From Amycolatopsis solani (GTDB lineage Bacteria; Actinomycetota; Actinomycetes; Mycobacteriales; Pseudonocardiaceae), in NCBI RefSeq assembly GCF_033441515.1, contig NZ_JAWQJT010000002.1:1736001-1800000 (forward strand): DNA of 64,000 bases, read 5' to 3'. Positions 8,188 through 16,419 of the stretch are shown here, one piece after another (positions within the stretch are counted from its first letter, which is position 1; each line of letters starts with the position of its first letter). The translations under genes were made by a program, and so were the position numbers. Below the pieces are notes generated by a model. That model made no database searches. It had not been told where the DNA came from and saw only the letters and a list, made by a program, of their open reading frames with translations.

Positions 8188-10406
8188 AGCCGACCACATC
8201 GCACTGGGGAGCCTTCTCGGCCGAGGTCGGCCCGGACGGCCGGGTGCGCGTCGAACCGCACCCGGCCGACCCGGCGCCGTCACCGCTGCTGGGCAACCTG
8301 GCCGCCGCGCTGGACCACCCGAGCCGGGTCGCCCGGCCGGCGGTCCGCCGCGGCTGGCTCGAGAACGGTCCGGGCCCGGACGAGCGCCGCGGCCGCGACG
8401 AGTTCGTCGAGGTGCACTGGGACGACGTGCTCGACCGGCTGGCCGCCGAGCTGGCGCGGGTCCGGACCGGGCACGGCAACCAGGCGATCTTCGGCGGCTC
8501 CTACGGCTGGGCCAGCGCCGGGCGGTTCCACCACGCGCAGAGCCAGCTGCACCGGTTCCTGAACACGATCGGCGGGTTCACGTCGTCGCGCAACAGCTAC
8601 AGCAACGGGACGTCGTCGGTGCTGCTGCCGCACGTCGTCGGCGACACGCACGCGGTGCTGCGGCAAGCGTCGACTTGGCCGACCGTCGCCGAGCACACCG
8701 AGCTGATCGTCGCCTTCGGCGGCGTCCCGGAGAAGAACGTCTTCGTCACCCCCGGCGGCGTCACCGTGCACGGGACACCGGGTCACCTCGCGCGGCTGCG
8801 GGCCCGCGTCGCGCTCGTCAGCCCGCTGCGCGACGACCTGCCGTCCACTGTGGACGCCCGCTGGTACCCGATCCGGCCCGCCACCGACACCGCGCTGATG
8901 CTCGCGCTGGCCCACACGCTCGTCGGGGAAGGCTTGCACGACCGGGAGTTCCTGGACCGCTACTGCGTCGGCTACCCGGAGTTCGAGCACTACCTGCGGG
9001 ACAAGGACCCCGACTGGGCGGCCGCGATCACCGGCATTCCCGCCGCCGACATCGTCGCGCTCGCCAGGGAGATGGCCGCGCACCGGACGTTGATCACCGT
9101 CACGTGGTCGTTGCAGCGCACCGAACACGGCGAACAGCCGGTGTGGGCGGGCATCGCGCTGGCCGCGATGCTCGGGCAGATCGGCCTGCCCGGCGGCGGG
9201 TTCGGGCACGGCTACGGCTCGATGGGCGACGTCGGCGACACCGGCCCCGAAGAGCGCGTCCCGCACTTGCCGCAGGGGGTGAACCCGGTCGGCGAGTTCA
9301 TCCCCGTCGCCCGGATCGCCGACCTGCTGCTCTCCCCCGGCGCCGAGTACGACTACGACGGCGAAGTCCGCCGCTACCCCGACACCCGGCTCGTCTACTG
9401 GGCCGGCGGCAACCCGTTCCACCACCACCAGGACCTCAACCGCCTGCGCCGCGCGTTCACCCGCCCGGACACCGTCGTCGTCCACGAACCGCACTGGACG
9501 GCCACGGCCCGGCACGCCGACATCGTGCTGCCCGCGACGACCGCACTGGAACGCGAGGACCTCGGCTCGGGCCGCCGCGACACCCACCTGATCGCGATGC
9601 ACCGGATCGCTTCGCCGGCCGGAGAAGCCCGCGACGACTACGCGATCTTCGCGGCGCTGGCCTCCCGGCTCGGCGTCGGCGACGCGTTCACCGAAGGCCG
9701 CACCGCCCGGGAATGGCTGGCCCACCTCTACGGCGGCTGGCGCGCGGAACCGGCGTTCGAGCGGTTCTGGGCCGACGGCGAGCTGCGCCTCCCGCCCGGC
9801 CGCGAGCACCACACGCTGTTCGCCGACTTCCGCGCCGACCCGGTGGCGCACCCGCTGCGCACGCCCAGCGGCCGCATCGAGATCACGTCGGCGACGATCG
9901 CGGGCTTCGGTTACCCGGACTGCCCCGGGCACCCGGCCTGGCTGCCGCCGACCGAGTCCGGCCCGCTGTGGCTGATCGCCAACCAGCCGCACACCCGCTT
10001 GCACAGCCAGCTCGACGCCGGCGACGTCAGCCGCGCGGGCAAGGTGGCGGGCCGCGAGCGGATCCGCCTCAACCCGGCCGACGCGGCGGCCCGCGGCATC
10101 ACGACCGGCGACGTCGTGCGGGTGTTCAACACCCGCGGCGCCTGCCTGGCCGGCGCGGTCCTCGACGACGCCCTCCGCCCCGGCGTGGTCCAGCTCCCGA
10201 CCGGCGCGTGGTTCGACCCGGTCGACGACCACGCGAGCGGGCCGCTGTGCGCGCACGGCAACCCGAACGTCCTCACGGCCGACATCCCGTCGTCACGGCT
10301 GTCCCAGGGCTGCGCCGGCCAGCACGCCGCCGTCGACGTCGAACTCTTCACCGGTCCCGTCCCGCCCGTGCGGGCCCTGGATCCCCCGCTTCGGGAAGGA
10401 CGCTGA
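8184..10406 (+). CDS. DMSO-reductase-family molybdopterin enzyme (BisC/TorA/DorA type, cytosolic)
   Basis: A 740-aa catalytic subunit that binds bis-MGD. The N-terminus (TSHWGAF) has no [4Fe-4S] motif. The stretches GGSYGWASAGRFHHAQSQL and NSYSNGTSSVLLPHVVG match the serine-ligated group, with Ser140 the likely molybdenum ligand. The C-terminal part (LHSQLDAG, RIRLNPADAAARGI, GDVVRVFNTRGA, LPTGAWFDP) is the cofactor-binding domain. Family members reduce sulfoxides or N-oxides. No Tat signal is visible, so it resembles BisC (biotin or methionine sulfoxide reductase) rather than periplasmic TorA/DmsA. Upstream genes overlap it by 4 bp. Its role may be to reduce a sulfoxide so that the sulfur can enter assimilation. 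Confidence 0.9.
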   Translation: MKPTTSHWGAFSAEVGPDGRVRVEPHPADPAPSPLLGNLAAALDHPSRVARPAVRRGWLENGPGPDERRGRDEFVEVHWDDVLDRLAAELARVRTGHGNQAIFGGSYGWASAGRFHHAQSQLHRFLNTIGGFTSSRNSYSNGTSSVLLPHVVGDTHAVLRQASTWPTVAEHTELIVAFGGVPEKNVFVTPGGVTVHGTPGHLARLRARVALVSPLRDDLPSTVDARWYPIRPATDTALMLALAHTLVGEGLHDREFLDRYCVGYPEFEHYLRDKDPDWAAAITGIPAADIVALAREMAAHRTLITVTWSLQRTEHGEQPVWAGIALAAMLGQIGLPGGGFGHGYGSMGDVGDTGPEERVPHLPQGVNPVGEFIPVARIADLLLSPGAEYDYDGEVRRYPDTRLVYWAGGNPFHHHQDLNRLRRAFTRPDTVVVHEPHWTATARHADIVLPATTALEREDLGSGRRDTHLIAMHRIASPAGEARDDYAIFAALASRLGVGDAFTEGRTAREWLAHLYGGWRAEPAFERFWADGELRLPPGREHHTLFADFRADPVAHPLRTPSGRIEITSATIAGFGYPDCPGHPAWLPPTESGPLWLIANQPHTRLHSQLDAGDVSRAGKVAGRERIRLNPADAAARGITTGDVVRVFNTRGACLAGAVLDDALRPGVVQLPTGAWFDPVDDHASGPLCAHGNPNVLTADIPSSRLSQGCAGQHAAVDVELFTGPVPPVRALDPPLREGR

Positions 10407-10894
10407 TGATCGACCTCCAGTCCGTGACGTCCGAGAGCCACCTGCGCGAAGCGTTCGGCTGCTTCCCTTCGGGCGTCACCGCGGTGTGCGCCCTCGACGA
10501 CGGCGTCCCCCGCGGGATGGCCGCCAGCTCCTTCACGTCGGTGTCCCTGTCGCCGCCGCTGGTGTCGATCTGCGTCCAGCGGACGTCGTCGACGTGGCCA
10601 CTCCTGCGGAACCGGCCCCGGCTGGGCCTCAGCGTCCTCGCCGAAGGCCAGGACGACGCCTGCCTCAGCCTCTCCGCCCGCGGCGGCGACCGCTTCCGCG
10701 ACGTCGACTGGGAGCCCGGCCCGCACGACAGCGTGTTCATCAGCGGATCGAGTGCCTGGCTGGAGTGTTCCCCGTACGACGAGGTCCTGGCGGGCGACCA
10801 CGTGATCGCCCTGCTGAAGATCCACCGCCTGCGCACGGCCGCCGCTCCACCGCTGGTCTTCCACGGCAGCCGATTTCGCCGGCTCGCCGCTTGA
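10406..10894 (+). CDS. NAD(P)H:flavin reductase, split-barrel FMN-binding domain
   Basis: A 162-aa protein of the flavin-reductase-like family: [38 protein letters not shown] and the closing FHGSRFRRL are diagnostic. It starts at ATG 10406 within a TGATG overlap, the ninth and last gene of the operon. It should supply free reduced FMN to the SsuD-like monooxygenase and perhaps to the DszC-like enzyme encoded on the other strand at 16420-17616. It ends 3 nt before the convergent stop of the peptide ABC ATPase, leaving no room for a conventional terminator. Confidence 0.9.
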   Translation: MIDLQSVTSESHLREAFGCFPSGVTAVCALDDGVPRGMAASSFTSVSLSPPLVSICVQRTSSTWPLLRNRPRLGLSVLAEGQDDACLSLSARGGDRFRDVDWEPGPHDSVFISGSSAWLECSPYDEVLAGDHVIALLKIHRLRTAAAPPLVFHGSRFRRLAA

Positions 10895-10897
10895 CCC

Positions 10898-12607
10898 TCA
10901 ACGCAGCTTGCGCCAGGCTTCGCGGCGCTGTCGCTGGGCTTCCGGGTCGGCGATCGGCGCCGCCGAAAGCAGCCGGCGCGTGTACGGGTGGGCCGGGGCG
11001 GTCAGGACCTCCTTGGCCGGCCCCTGTTCGACCACGTGCCCGCGGTGCATCACCGCGACACGGTCGGCGAGCTGCTCGATCACCGCGAGGTCGTGGCTGA
11101 TGAACAGGCACGCGAAGCCGAACTCGTGCCGCAGCTCGCGCAGCAGGGTGAGGATGCGGGCCTGGATCGTGACGTCGAGCGCGCTCGTCGGCTCGTCGGC
11201 CACCAGCAGGTCCGGGCGCAGCGCCAGGGCCCGCGCGATGCAGGCGCGCTGCCGCTGGCCGCCGGACAGTTCGTGCGGGTAGCGCGAAGCCAGCGCCGGG
11301 GACAGCTGGACGGCTTCGAGCAGCTCACCGACCCGGCGGTCCACTTCGGAGCCGCGGGCCGCGCCGTGCAGCCGCAGCGGGGTCGCGACGCTTTCCCCCA
11401 CCGGCGTACGCGGGTTGAGCGACGACAGCGGGTCCTGGAACACCACCCCGATCCGGCGCCGCAGCGCCTTCGCCGCCCGGCCGCGCAGCCGGGTGATGTC
11501 CGCGTCCCCGATGCGCACGGATCCCGCCGTCGGCGCGAGCAGCCCGGTGACCGCCCTGGCCACCGTGCTCTTGCCCGAGCCGGACTCCCCGACCAGGCCC
11601 AGCACCTCCCCCGGCTCCACGTGCAGGCTCACCGCCGAGGCCGCGTGGACGGCCATCGCGCGGAAGCGGCCGCGGTAGGTCACCGACAGGTTCTCCACGC
11701 GCAGCAGCGGCGCCTCCGCGGGGACGTCCGGCACCGACGCCACGGCGGGGTGCTCTTCCGCGGCGACGTGGCCCGGCCCGGCCGTGACGCCCGCGGCCGG
11801 CGCGTGGTCGAGCCCGGTCGCCGCCGCGGTGCTGAGCGAGACGACCGAGCCGAGCAGCTGCCGCGTGTAGTCCTCGGCCGGCGCGGTGAAGATCGTCCGG
11901 ACGTCACCTTGTTCGACGACGCGCCCGTCGTGCATCACGACCACCCGGTCGGCGAGGTCGGCGACCACGCCCATGTCGTGCGTGATCAGCAGGATCGCCG
12001 TGCCGAGCCGGGACCGCAGGTCCCGCAGCAGCTCGAGGATCTCGGCCTGCACGGTGACGTCCAGCGCGGTTGTCGGCTCGTCGGCGATCAGCAGCTTCGG
12101 CTCGTTCGCCACCGCCATGGCGATCACGACGCGCTGCAACTGCCCGCCGGACAGCTCGTGCGGGTACGCCCGCACCCGCTCGCGCGGGTTCGGCAGCCCG
12201 ACGACGCCCAGCAGTTCGATCGCCCGCTCGCGGGCCGCGGCCGCGGTCAGCTCCTGGTGCGTGCGGATCGCCTCGACGACCTGGTCGCCGATGGTGAACA
12301 CCGGGTTCAGCGCGCTCATCGGCTCCTGGAACACCATGCCGACGTCACCGCCGCGCACCGCGCGCAGCTCGGCCGGCGTCATCGCGTAGAGGTCCCGCCC
12401 GGCCAGCTCCGCCCGGCCCGTCACGCGGGCCGTGGGCGGGAGCAGGCCGAGCAGGGACATCGCGGTGACCGTCTTGCCGGAGCCGGACTCCCCGACCACC
12501 GCGACGACTTCGCCCGCGGCGACCTCGTAGCCGGCCCCGCGCACGGCTTCGACGTCCCCGAACGAGACCGCGACGTCGTGCAGCCGCAGGAGCCCGGCTC
12601 CGGTCAC
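10898..12607 (-). CDS. Dipeptide/oligopeptide-type ABC ATPase, two fused nucleotide-binding domains
   Basis: A 569-aa protein joining DppD- and DppF-like ATPases. The first domain has Walker [11 protein letters not shown], signature LSGGQLQR and Walker B LLIADEP. The second has [18 protein letters not shown] and LLVADEP. A low-complexity Ala/Pro linker of about 50 residues separates them. The start is GTG 12607, which overlaps the binding-protein stop by 4 bp (GTGA); the longer open frame that runs into the neighbour is not used. It energises the importer formed by the next three genes upstream. Confidence 0.9.
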   Translation of the reverse strand: MTGAGLLRLHDVAVSFGDVEAVRGAGYEVAAGEVVAVVGESGSGKTVTAMSLLGLLPPTARVTGRAELAGRDLYAMTPAELRAVRGGDVGMVFQEPMSALNPVFTIGDQVVEAIRTHQELTAAAARERAIELLGVVGLPNPRERVRAYPHELSGGQLQRVVIAMAVANEPKLLIADEPTTALDVTVQAEILELLRDLRSRLGTAILLITHDMGVVADLADRVVVMHDGRVVEQGDVRTIFTAPAEDYTRQLLGSVVSLSTAAATGLDHAPAAGVTAGPGHVAAEEHPAVASVPDVPAEAPLLRVENLSVTYRGRFRAMAVHAASAVSLHVEPGEVLGLVGESGSGKSTVARAVTGLLAPTAGSVRIGDADITRLRGRAAKALRRRIGVVFQDPLSSLNPRTPVGESVATPLRLHGAARGSEVDRRVGELLEAVQLSPALASRYPHELSGGQRQRACIARALALRPDLLVADEPTSALDVTIQARILTLLRELRHEFGFACLFISHDLAVIEQLADRVAVMHRGHVVEQGPAKEVLTAPAHPYTRRLLSAAPIADPEAQRQRREAWRKLR

Positions 12608-14274
12608 TGGACGATCCCCAGCTTGCGGTAGTCGACGTACGCCGGGAACCGGCCGATCTCGACGCCGCCGACCTGCGAGCCGTGCAGGAACGAGTTGCGC
12701 GTGTAGATCAGCGGCACGACGGGCGAGTCGGCGAGGATCTTCTTGTCCAGCGCCGCCCACTTCTTGCCCGCTTCGGCCGGGTCCACAGTGGCCTGTGCCT
12801 CGCCGATCAGCTTGTCGACCTCGGGGTTGCTGTACCGCGACTCGTTGTACCCGCCGTTGCCGATCTCCGTGGACTGGAACAGCGGCTGGATGTTCGCGTT
12901 GGCCGACGGGATGTCCGGCTGCCACGAGGTGAGCGTCAGGTCGTAGTCCGACAGGCCCTTGGTGTCCACTTCGGACGTGTAGGTGTCGTCGTCGAGCGGC
13001 TTGATGGAGACCTTGATGCCCGCGCGTGCCAGCGACGCCTGGATCGCCGCGGCCTTCTCCGGGAAGCCCCGCTCGTTGTGGGTGGCCAGCGCCAGGCCGT
13101 CGAGCCCGTTCGGGAAGCCCGCCTCGGTCAGCAGCTGCTTCGCCTTCGCCACATCACCGGACGGCGGCGCCGGGTACAGGTCGTACTGCTCGCGGCCCTG
13201 CAGGCCCGGGGTGATGAGCGTGGTGGCGACGTCCCCGGCCAGCTGGGCGCTGCCGGCGCTGGCGACCTGGTAGGCGGCCTTGTCGACGGCGTACTGGAAC
13301 GCCTGGCGCACCTTCGGGTTGGTGAGGTTTCCGCGCTGGGTGTTCAGCGAAAGGTAGGCCAGCGCCCCGGATTCCGACGTCACCAGCCGCGACTTCGCCG
13401 AGGCGTTGCCCTGGATCTGGGCCAGCTGGGCCGGCGAAGCGAACGACATGCCGAACGCGGCGCGGTCCTTGCCCGTGTCGTCGACCAGGCGCTTGGAGAT
13501 GACGCCGGTGTCCTGGCCGAGCTCGAAGTCGATGGTGTCCGGTTCGGCGAGCCGCGTCTTGTCTTCCACGCGGCTCCAGTTGGGGTTGCGGGTGAGCTTC
13601 GCGGACTTGCCGCGCTCGTAGCTCGCCAGCTGGTACGGGCCGGACGCGACCGGGTGGTCACCGTAGTTGGCCTCGGCGCCCTTGCCCCGGGGCACCGGGG
13701 AGAACGCCGGGGTGCTGGCGACCCAGTTGAAGTCGCCGTACGCGCGCGCCAGGTGGAAGACGACGGTCTTCGCGTCCGGCGTCTGGATGGTGTCGAGCTC
13801 CTTGCCGCCGTCGAACGGGCCCTTGTACGCCAGCCCCGGCGAGAGCAGGTCCTTGTGGTAGGCCAGGCCACCGGAGAAGGCGGGCGCGAACGACCGCTCC
13901 AGGCCCCACTTGACGTCCGCCGAGGTGATCGGCGTGCCGTCGGCGTACTTCAGGTTGTCCTTGAGGGTGAACGTCCAGGTCTTGCCGCCGTCGCTCGGCC
14001 GCCCGGTGTCGGTGGCCAGGTCGGGCACGATCGTGGTGTCCTTGCCCGGCGCGACGTCCCACGACGTCAGCCGCCGGTGGATCAGGCCCAGGGTGGTGAC
14101 GACGAGGTTCGAGCTCTTCGCCGGGTCCCAGGTGATCGACGGCGCGTCGTTGAGCAGGACGAGGTTCCCGCCCGGCTTGACCGCGCCGCCCTGCGAAGCC
14201 GGTGTGTCGTTGGCCCCGCACGCCGTCAGCAGCGTGACGGCGGCCAGCACCCCCGCGAACCGCAGCTTTTTCAT
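12604..14274 (-). CDS. Family-5 peptide-type ABC binding lipoprotein
   Basis: A 556-aa protein with a lipoprotein signal (MKKLRFAG, a hydrophobic core, lipobox LTAC, Cys19). The mature part has SBP_bac_5 features: LVTTLGLIHRRLTSWD-like domain I wording, TWTFTLKDNLKYADGTPITSADVKWGLERSF, and SYERGKSAKLTRNPNW. Members bind di- and oligopeptides, nickel chelates, glutathione or opine-like ligands. Its position inside a sulfur neighbourhood favours an S-containing peptide or conjugate, but that is inference. It lies 10 nt after the first permease gene. Confidence 0.9.
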   Translation of the reverse strand: MKKLRFAGVLAAVTLLTACGANDTPASQGGAVKPGGNLVLLNDAPSITWDPAKSSNLVVTTLGLIHRRLTSWDVAPGKDTTIVPDLATDTGRPSDGGKTWTFTLKDNLKYADGTPITSADVKWGLERSFAPAFSGGLAYHKDLLSPGLAYKGPFDGGKELDTIQTPDAKTVVFHLARAYGDFNWVASTPAFSPVPRGKGAEANYGDHPVASGPYQLASYERGKSAKLTRNPNWSRVEDKTRLAEPDTIDFELGQDTGVISKRLVDDTGKDRAAFGMSFASPAQLAQIQGNASAKSRLVTSESGALAYLSLNTQRGNLTNPKVRQAFQYAVDKAAYQVASAGSAQLAGDVATTLITPGLQGREQYDLYPAPPSGDVAKAKQLLTEAGFPNGLDGLALATHNERGFPEKAAAIQASLARAGIKVSIKPLDDDTYTSEVDTKGLSDYDLTLTSWQPDIPSANANIQPLFQSTEIGNGGYNESRYSNPEVDKLIGEAQATVDPAEAGKKWAALDKKILADSPVVPLIYTRNSFLHGSQVGGVEIGRFPAYVDYRKLGIVQ

Positions 14275-14284
14275 CGTGTCCCCT

Positions 14285-15280
14285 TCAGACGAGGCGGGCT
14301 CGCGGATCGAGCGCGCCGTAGCAGAGATCGACCAGGAAGTTCAGGACCGTGACCAGCAGGGCCGAGAACAGCGTCACGCCCAGCAGCACCGGCAGGTTGA
14401 GCGAGGCGATCGCGTCGACGAGCAGCCGCCCGACGCCGGCCATGCCGAAGATCCGTTCGGTGATCACGGTGCCGGCCAGCAGCGCGCCGAGGTCGACGCC
14501 GAAGACCGTGACGACCGGCAGCAGGACGTTGCGCAAGGCGTGGCGCCCCACCACCTTCCGCTCGGTGAGGCCCTTGGCCCTGGCCGTGCGGATGTAGTCC
14601 TCGCCGAGCGTCTCGAGCATCTGGCCCCGCGTGAGCCGCGCGTAGATCGCGGCGTGCAGGAACGCCAGCACGAACCAGGGCAGCACGAGGTGCCACGCCC
14701 ACTGGGCGGGATCCTCGGTCAGCGGCACGTAACCGGACTTCGGGACGACGTCGAGGGCGAACGCGAAGATCGTGATGCCGATCATCCCGGCCAGGTAGGC
14801 GGGCATGGACACCCCGGCCATCGCGGCGGCCATGGTGATCCGGTCGGTGGCGCTGCCCCGGCGCAGCGCCGAAAGCACGCCGAGCCCGACGCCGGCGACG
14901 ATCCAGATCGCGGCCGCGCCCAGCGCCACCGAGAAGCTGACCTCGATCCGGCCGCCGATCTCGCTCAGCACGTCCACGTTGTTCTGGAAGTCCCACCCGA
15001 AGCACGGCGCCGTGCAGTGGATCGCCGCCGCGCCGGTGCCGAACGTGCGGCCGCCGATGATGCCGCCGAGGAAGTCGAAGAACTGCCCGTACCACGGGAC
15101 GTCGTAGCCCATGAACTCCCGCGCGAGCTGCAGGCCTTCCGGCGAACACGGACGGCCGCACGCCATCCGCGCCGGGTCGGCGGGCAGGACGTAGAACACC
15201 ACGAACGTCACGAAGGCGACGACGAACAGCACGAGCAGCATCCCGGCGAACCGGGTCGCGACGAAGCGGGCGGTGCGCAT
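14285..15280 (-). CDS. DppB-like ABC transporter permease
   Basis: A 331-aa permease starting at ATG 15280 (ATGA overlap with the partner permease). The N-terminal transmembrane helix (MLLVLFVVAFVTFVVFYVLPADPA) ends in the DppB-like LPADPA motif. The EAA-like docking loop is at EDYIRTARAKGLTERKVVGR, and the C-terminus NFLVDLCYGALDPR is characteristic of the family. An insertion around residues 40-95 holds several cysteines (ACGRPCSP, HCTAPCFGW), probably in the extracytoplasmic loop, which is longer and more cysteine-rich than usual. It forms the channel with the next gene. Confidence 0.9.
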   Translation of the reverse strand: MRTARFVATRFAGMLLVLFVVAFVTFVVFYVLPADPARMACGRPCSPEGLQLAREFMGYDVPWYGQFFDFLGGIIGGRTFGTGAAAIHCTAPCFGWDFQNNVDVLSEIGGRIEVSFSVALGAAAIWIVAGVGLGVLSALRRGSATDRITMAAAMAGVSMPAYLAGMIGITIFAFALDVVPKSGYVPLTEDPAQWAWHLVLPWFVLAFLHAAIYARLTRGQMLETLGEDYIRTARAKGLTERKVVGRHALRNVLLPVVTVFGVDLGALLAGTVITERIFGMAGVGRLLVDAIASLNLPVLLGVTLFSALLVTVLNFLVDLCYGALDPRARLV

Positions 15281-16203
15281 CAGGCCGCACCCCCGGACCG
15301 CGGGTCGAGTGCGTCGCGGATCGCGTCGCCGACGACGTTGAACGCCAGGGTGACCAGGAACAGCAGCGCCCCGGGGAAGACCAGGTACATCGGGTCGGTC
15401 TCGAAGAAGTCGATGGCCGTGCTGATCGTGCGGCCCCAGCTCGGCGTCGGCGGCAGGACACCGACGCCGAGGAACGACAGGGCGGCCTCGCTGCCGATCA
15501 TCGACGGGATGGCGAGGCTCGCCACGACGATGACCGGCGCCCAGAGGTTGGGCAGCAGCTCCTTGGTGAACACGTGCCACGGGCCGCCGCCGATGACCCG
15601 GGCCGCGGCGACGAAGTCGCGCTGGGCCAGGGTGAGGGTCTGGGCCCGGACGATCCGGGCCACGCGCGGCCAGCCGAAGAGCCCGAGGACGACGATCAGC
15701 GTGACCTGCCGGGGGAAGTCGATCGGCAGGACCGCGCCCAGCGCGATCATGAAGATCAGGTACGGGAAGCCGAGGATGACGTCGGCGGTCCAGGTGACCA
15801 GCCGGTCCCACCAGCCGCCGAGGTAGCCGGCGCTGACCCCGATCACGACGCCGAGCGCGGTGCCGAGCACGGTCGCGCCGAGCCCGACGAGCAGCGACGT
15901 CCGGGCGCCGCGGGCGACGAGCGCGAAGAGGTCGACGCCGGTCAGCGGCTCGACCCCGAACCAGTGGGCGCCGCTCACGCCGCCGAGCGTCCCGGCGGGC
16001 AGCCCGGTCGGGCCGAGCGTGCCGATGTCCGGCACCAGGCTCTGCCCTTCGGCCAGCACGAACAGGTCGGCCGCGGCGGCGAGCAGCACGATGAGGACGA
16101 TCAGCACCACGCAGGTGGACGTCCACCACCCGGAACGGACGGCACGCCACACCGCGGCGGGCAGGGAGCGCGCCGCGAGGGGCGGCAGGGCAGGGGCGGA
16201 CAC
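15280..16203 (-). CDS. DppC-like ABC transporter permease, first gene of the importer operon
   Basis: A 307-aa permease with an N-terminal membrane helix, extracytoplasmic region HWFGVEPLTGVDLFALVARGARTS, five further hydrophobic segments and the EAA loop QRDFVAAARVIGGGPWHVFTKELLPN. The C-terminus NVVGDAIRDALDPR is typical of DppC. GTG 16203 is chosen because GAGG lies five nt upstream (minus strand TTGAGGTGCTGTG). As first gene of the operon it must have its promoter in 16204-16330; TTGTCA at about 16234 (minus) is the best -35 candidate, without a clear -10. Confidence 0.9.
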   Translation of the reverse strand: MSAPALPPLAARSLPAAVWRAVRSGWWTSTCVVLIVLIVLLAAAADLFVLAEGQSLVPDIGTLGPTGLPAGTLGGVSGAHWFGVEPLTGVDLFALVARGARTSLLVGLGATVLGTALGVVIGVSAGYLGGWWDRLVTWTADVILGFPYLIFMIALGAVLPIDFPRQVTLIVVLGLFGWPRVARIVRAQTLTLAQRDFVAAARVIGGGPWHVFTKELLPNLWAPVIVVASLAIPSMIGSEAALSFLGVGVLPPTPSWGRTISTAIDFFETDPMYLVFPGALLFLVTLAFNVVGDAIRDALDPRSGGAA

Positions 16204-16333
16204 AGCACCTCAAGGTTCAGCCGATCGAGTGACAATCGGGGACCTTAGGGAGATTCCGCGGTGATCGATCCACCGTCTCACCATGTGGACGGCAAGTAAC
16301 GTCCGCCAGGCGGGATCCGGGTACTTCGCCAAC

Positions 16334-16386
16334 GACGTGAATGACTCATTCCTGTCGTCGGACGACAGGAATGAGTCATTCACGTC
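16334..16386. repeat. 53-bp near-perfect palindrome built on TGACTCA
   Basis: Two 26-nt arms (16334-16359 and 16361-16386) are exact reverse complements around a single central base. Each arm contains AATGACTCATTC. It lies 33 nt beyond the stop of the DszC-like gene (minus strand) and about 130 nt upstream of the peptide-importer start. As RNA it would form a very long hairpin that could terminate or insulate transcription, although no U-tract follows. Its symmetry also fits a dispersed intergenic repeat or a protein-binding site. I did not see a second copy in this window. Confidence 0.85.
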
Positions 16387-16419
16387 ACTCGGCGGCGGTC
16401 GGGCGGCCCCCGAGCCGGC

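Noticed and set aside
10898..12925. Longer minus-strand frame for the fused peptide ABC ATPase
   Set aside because: The extra N-terminus lies antisense-free inside the coding region of the binding protein in another frame. The GTGA overlap at 12607 and family alignment give the real start.
14285..16213. Single 642-aa minus-strand frame spanning both peptide permeases
   Set aside because: The first half is a shadow frame of the DppC-like gene. DppB wording starts only at ATG 15280, which overlaps the DppC stop.
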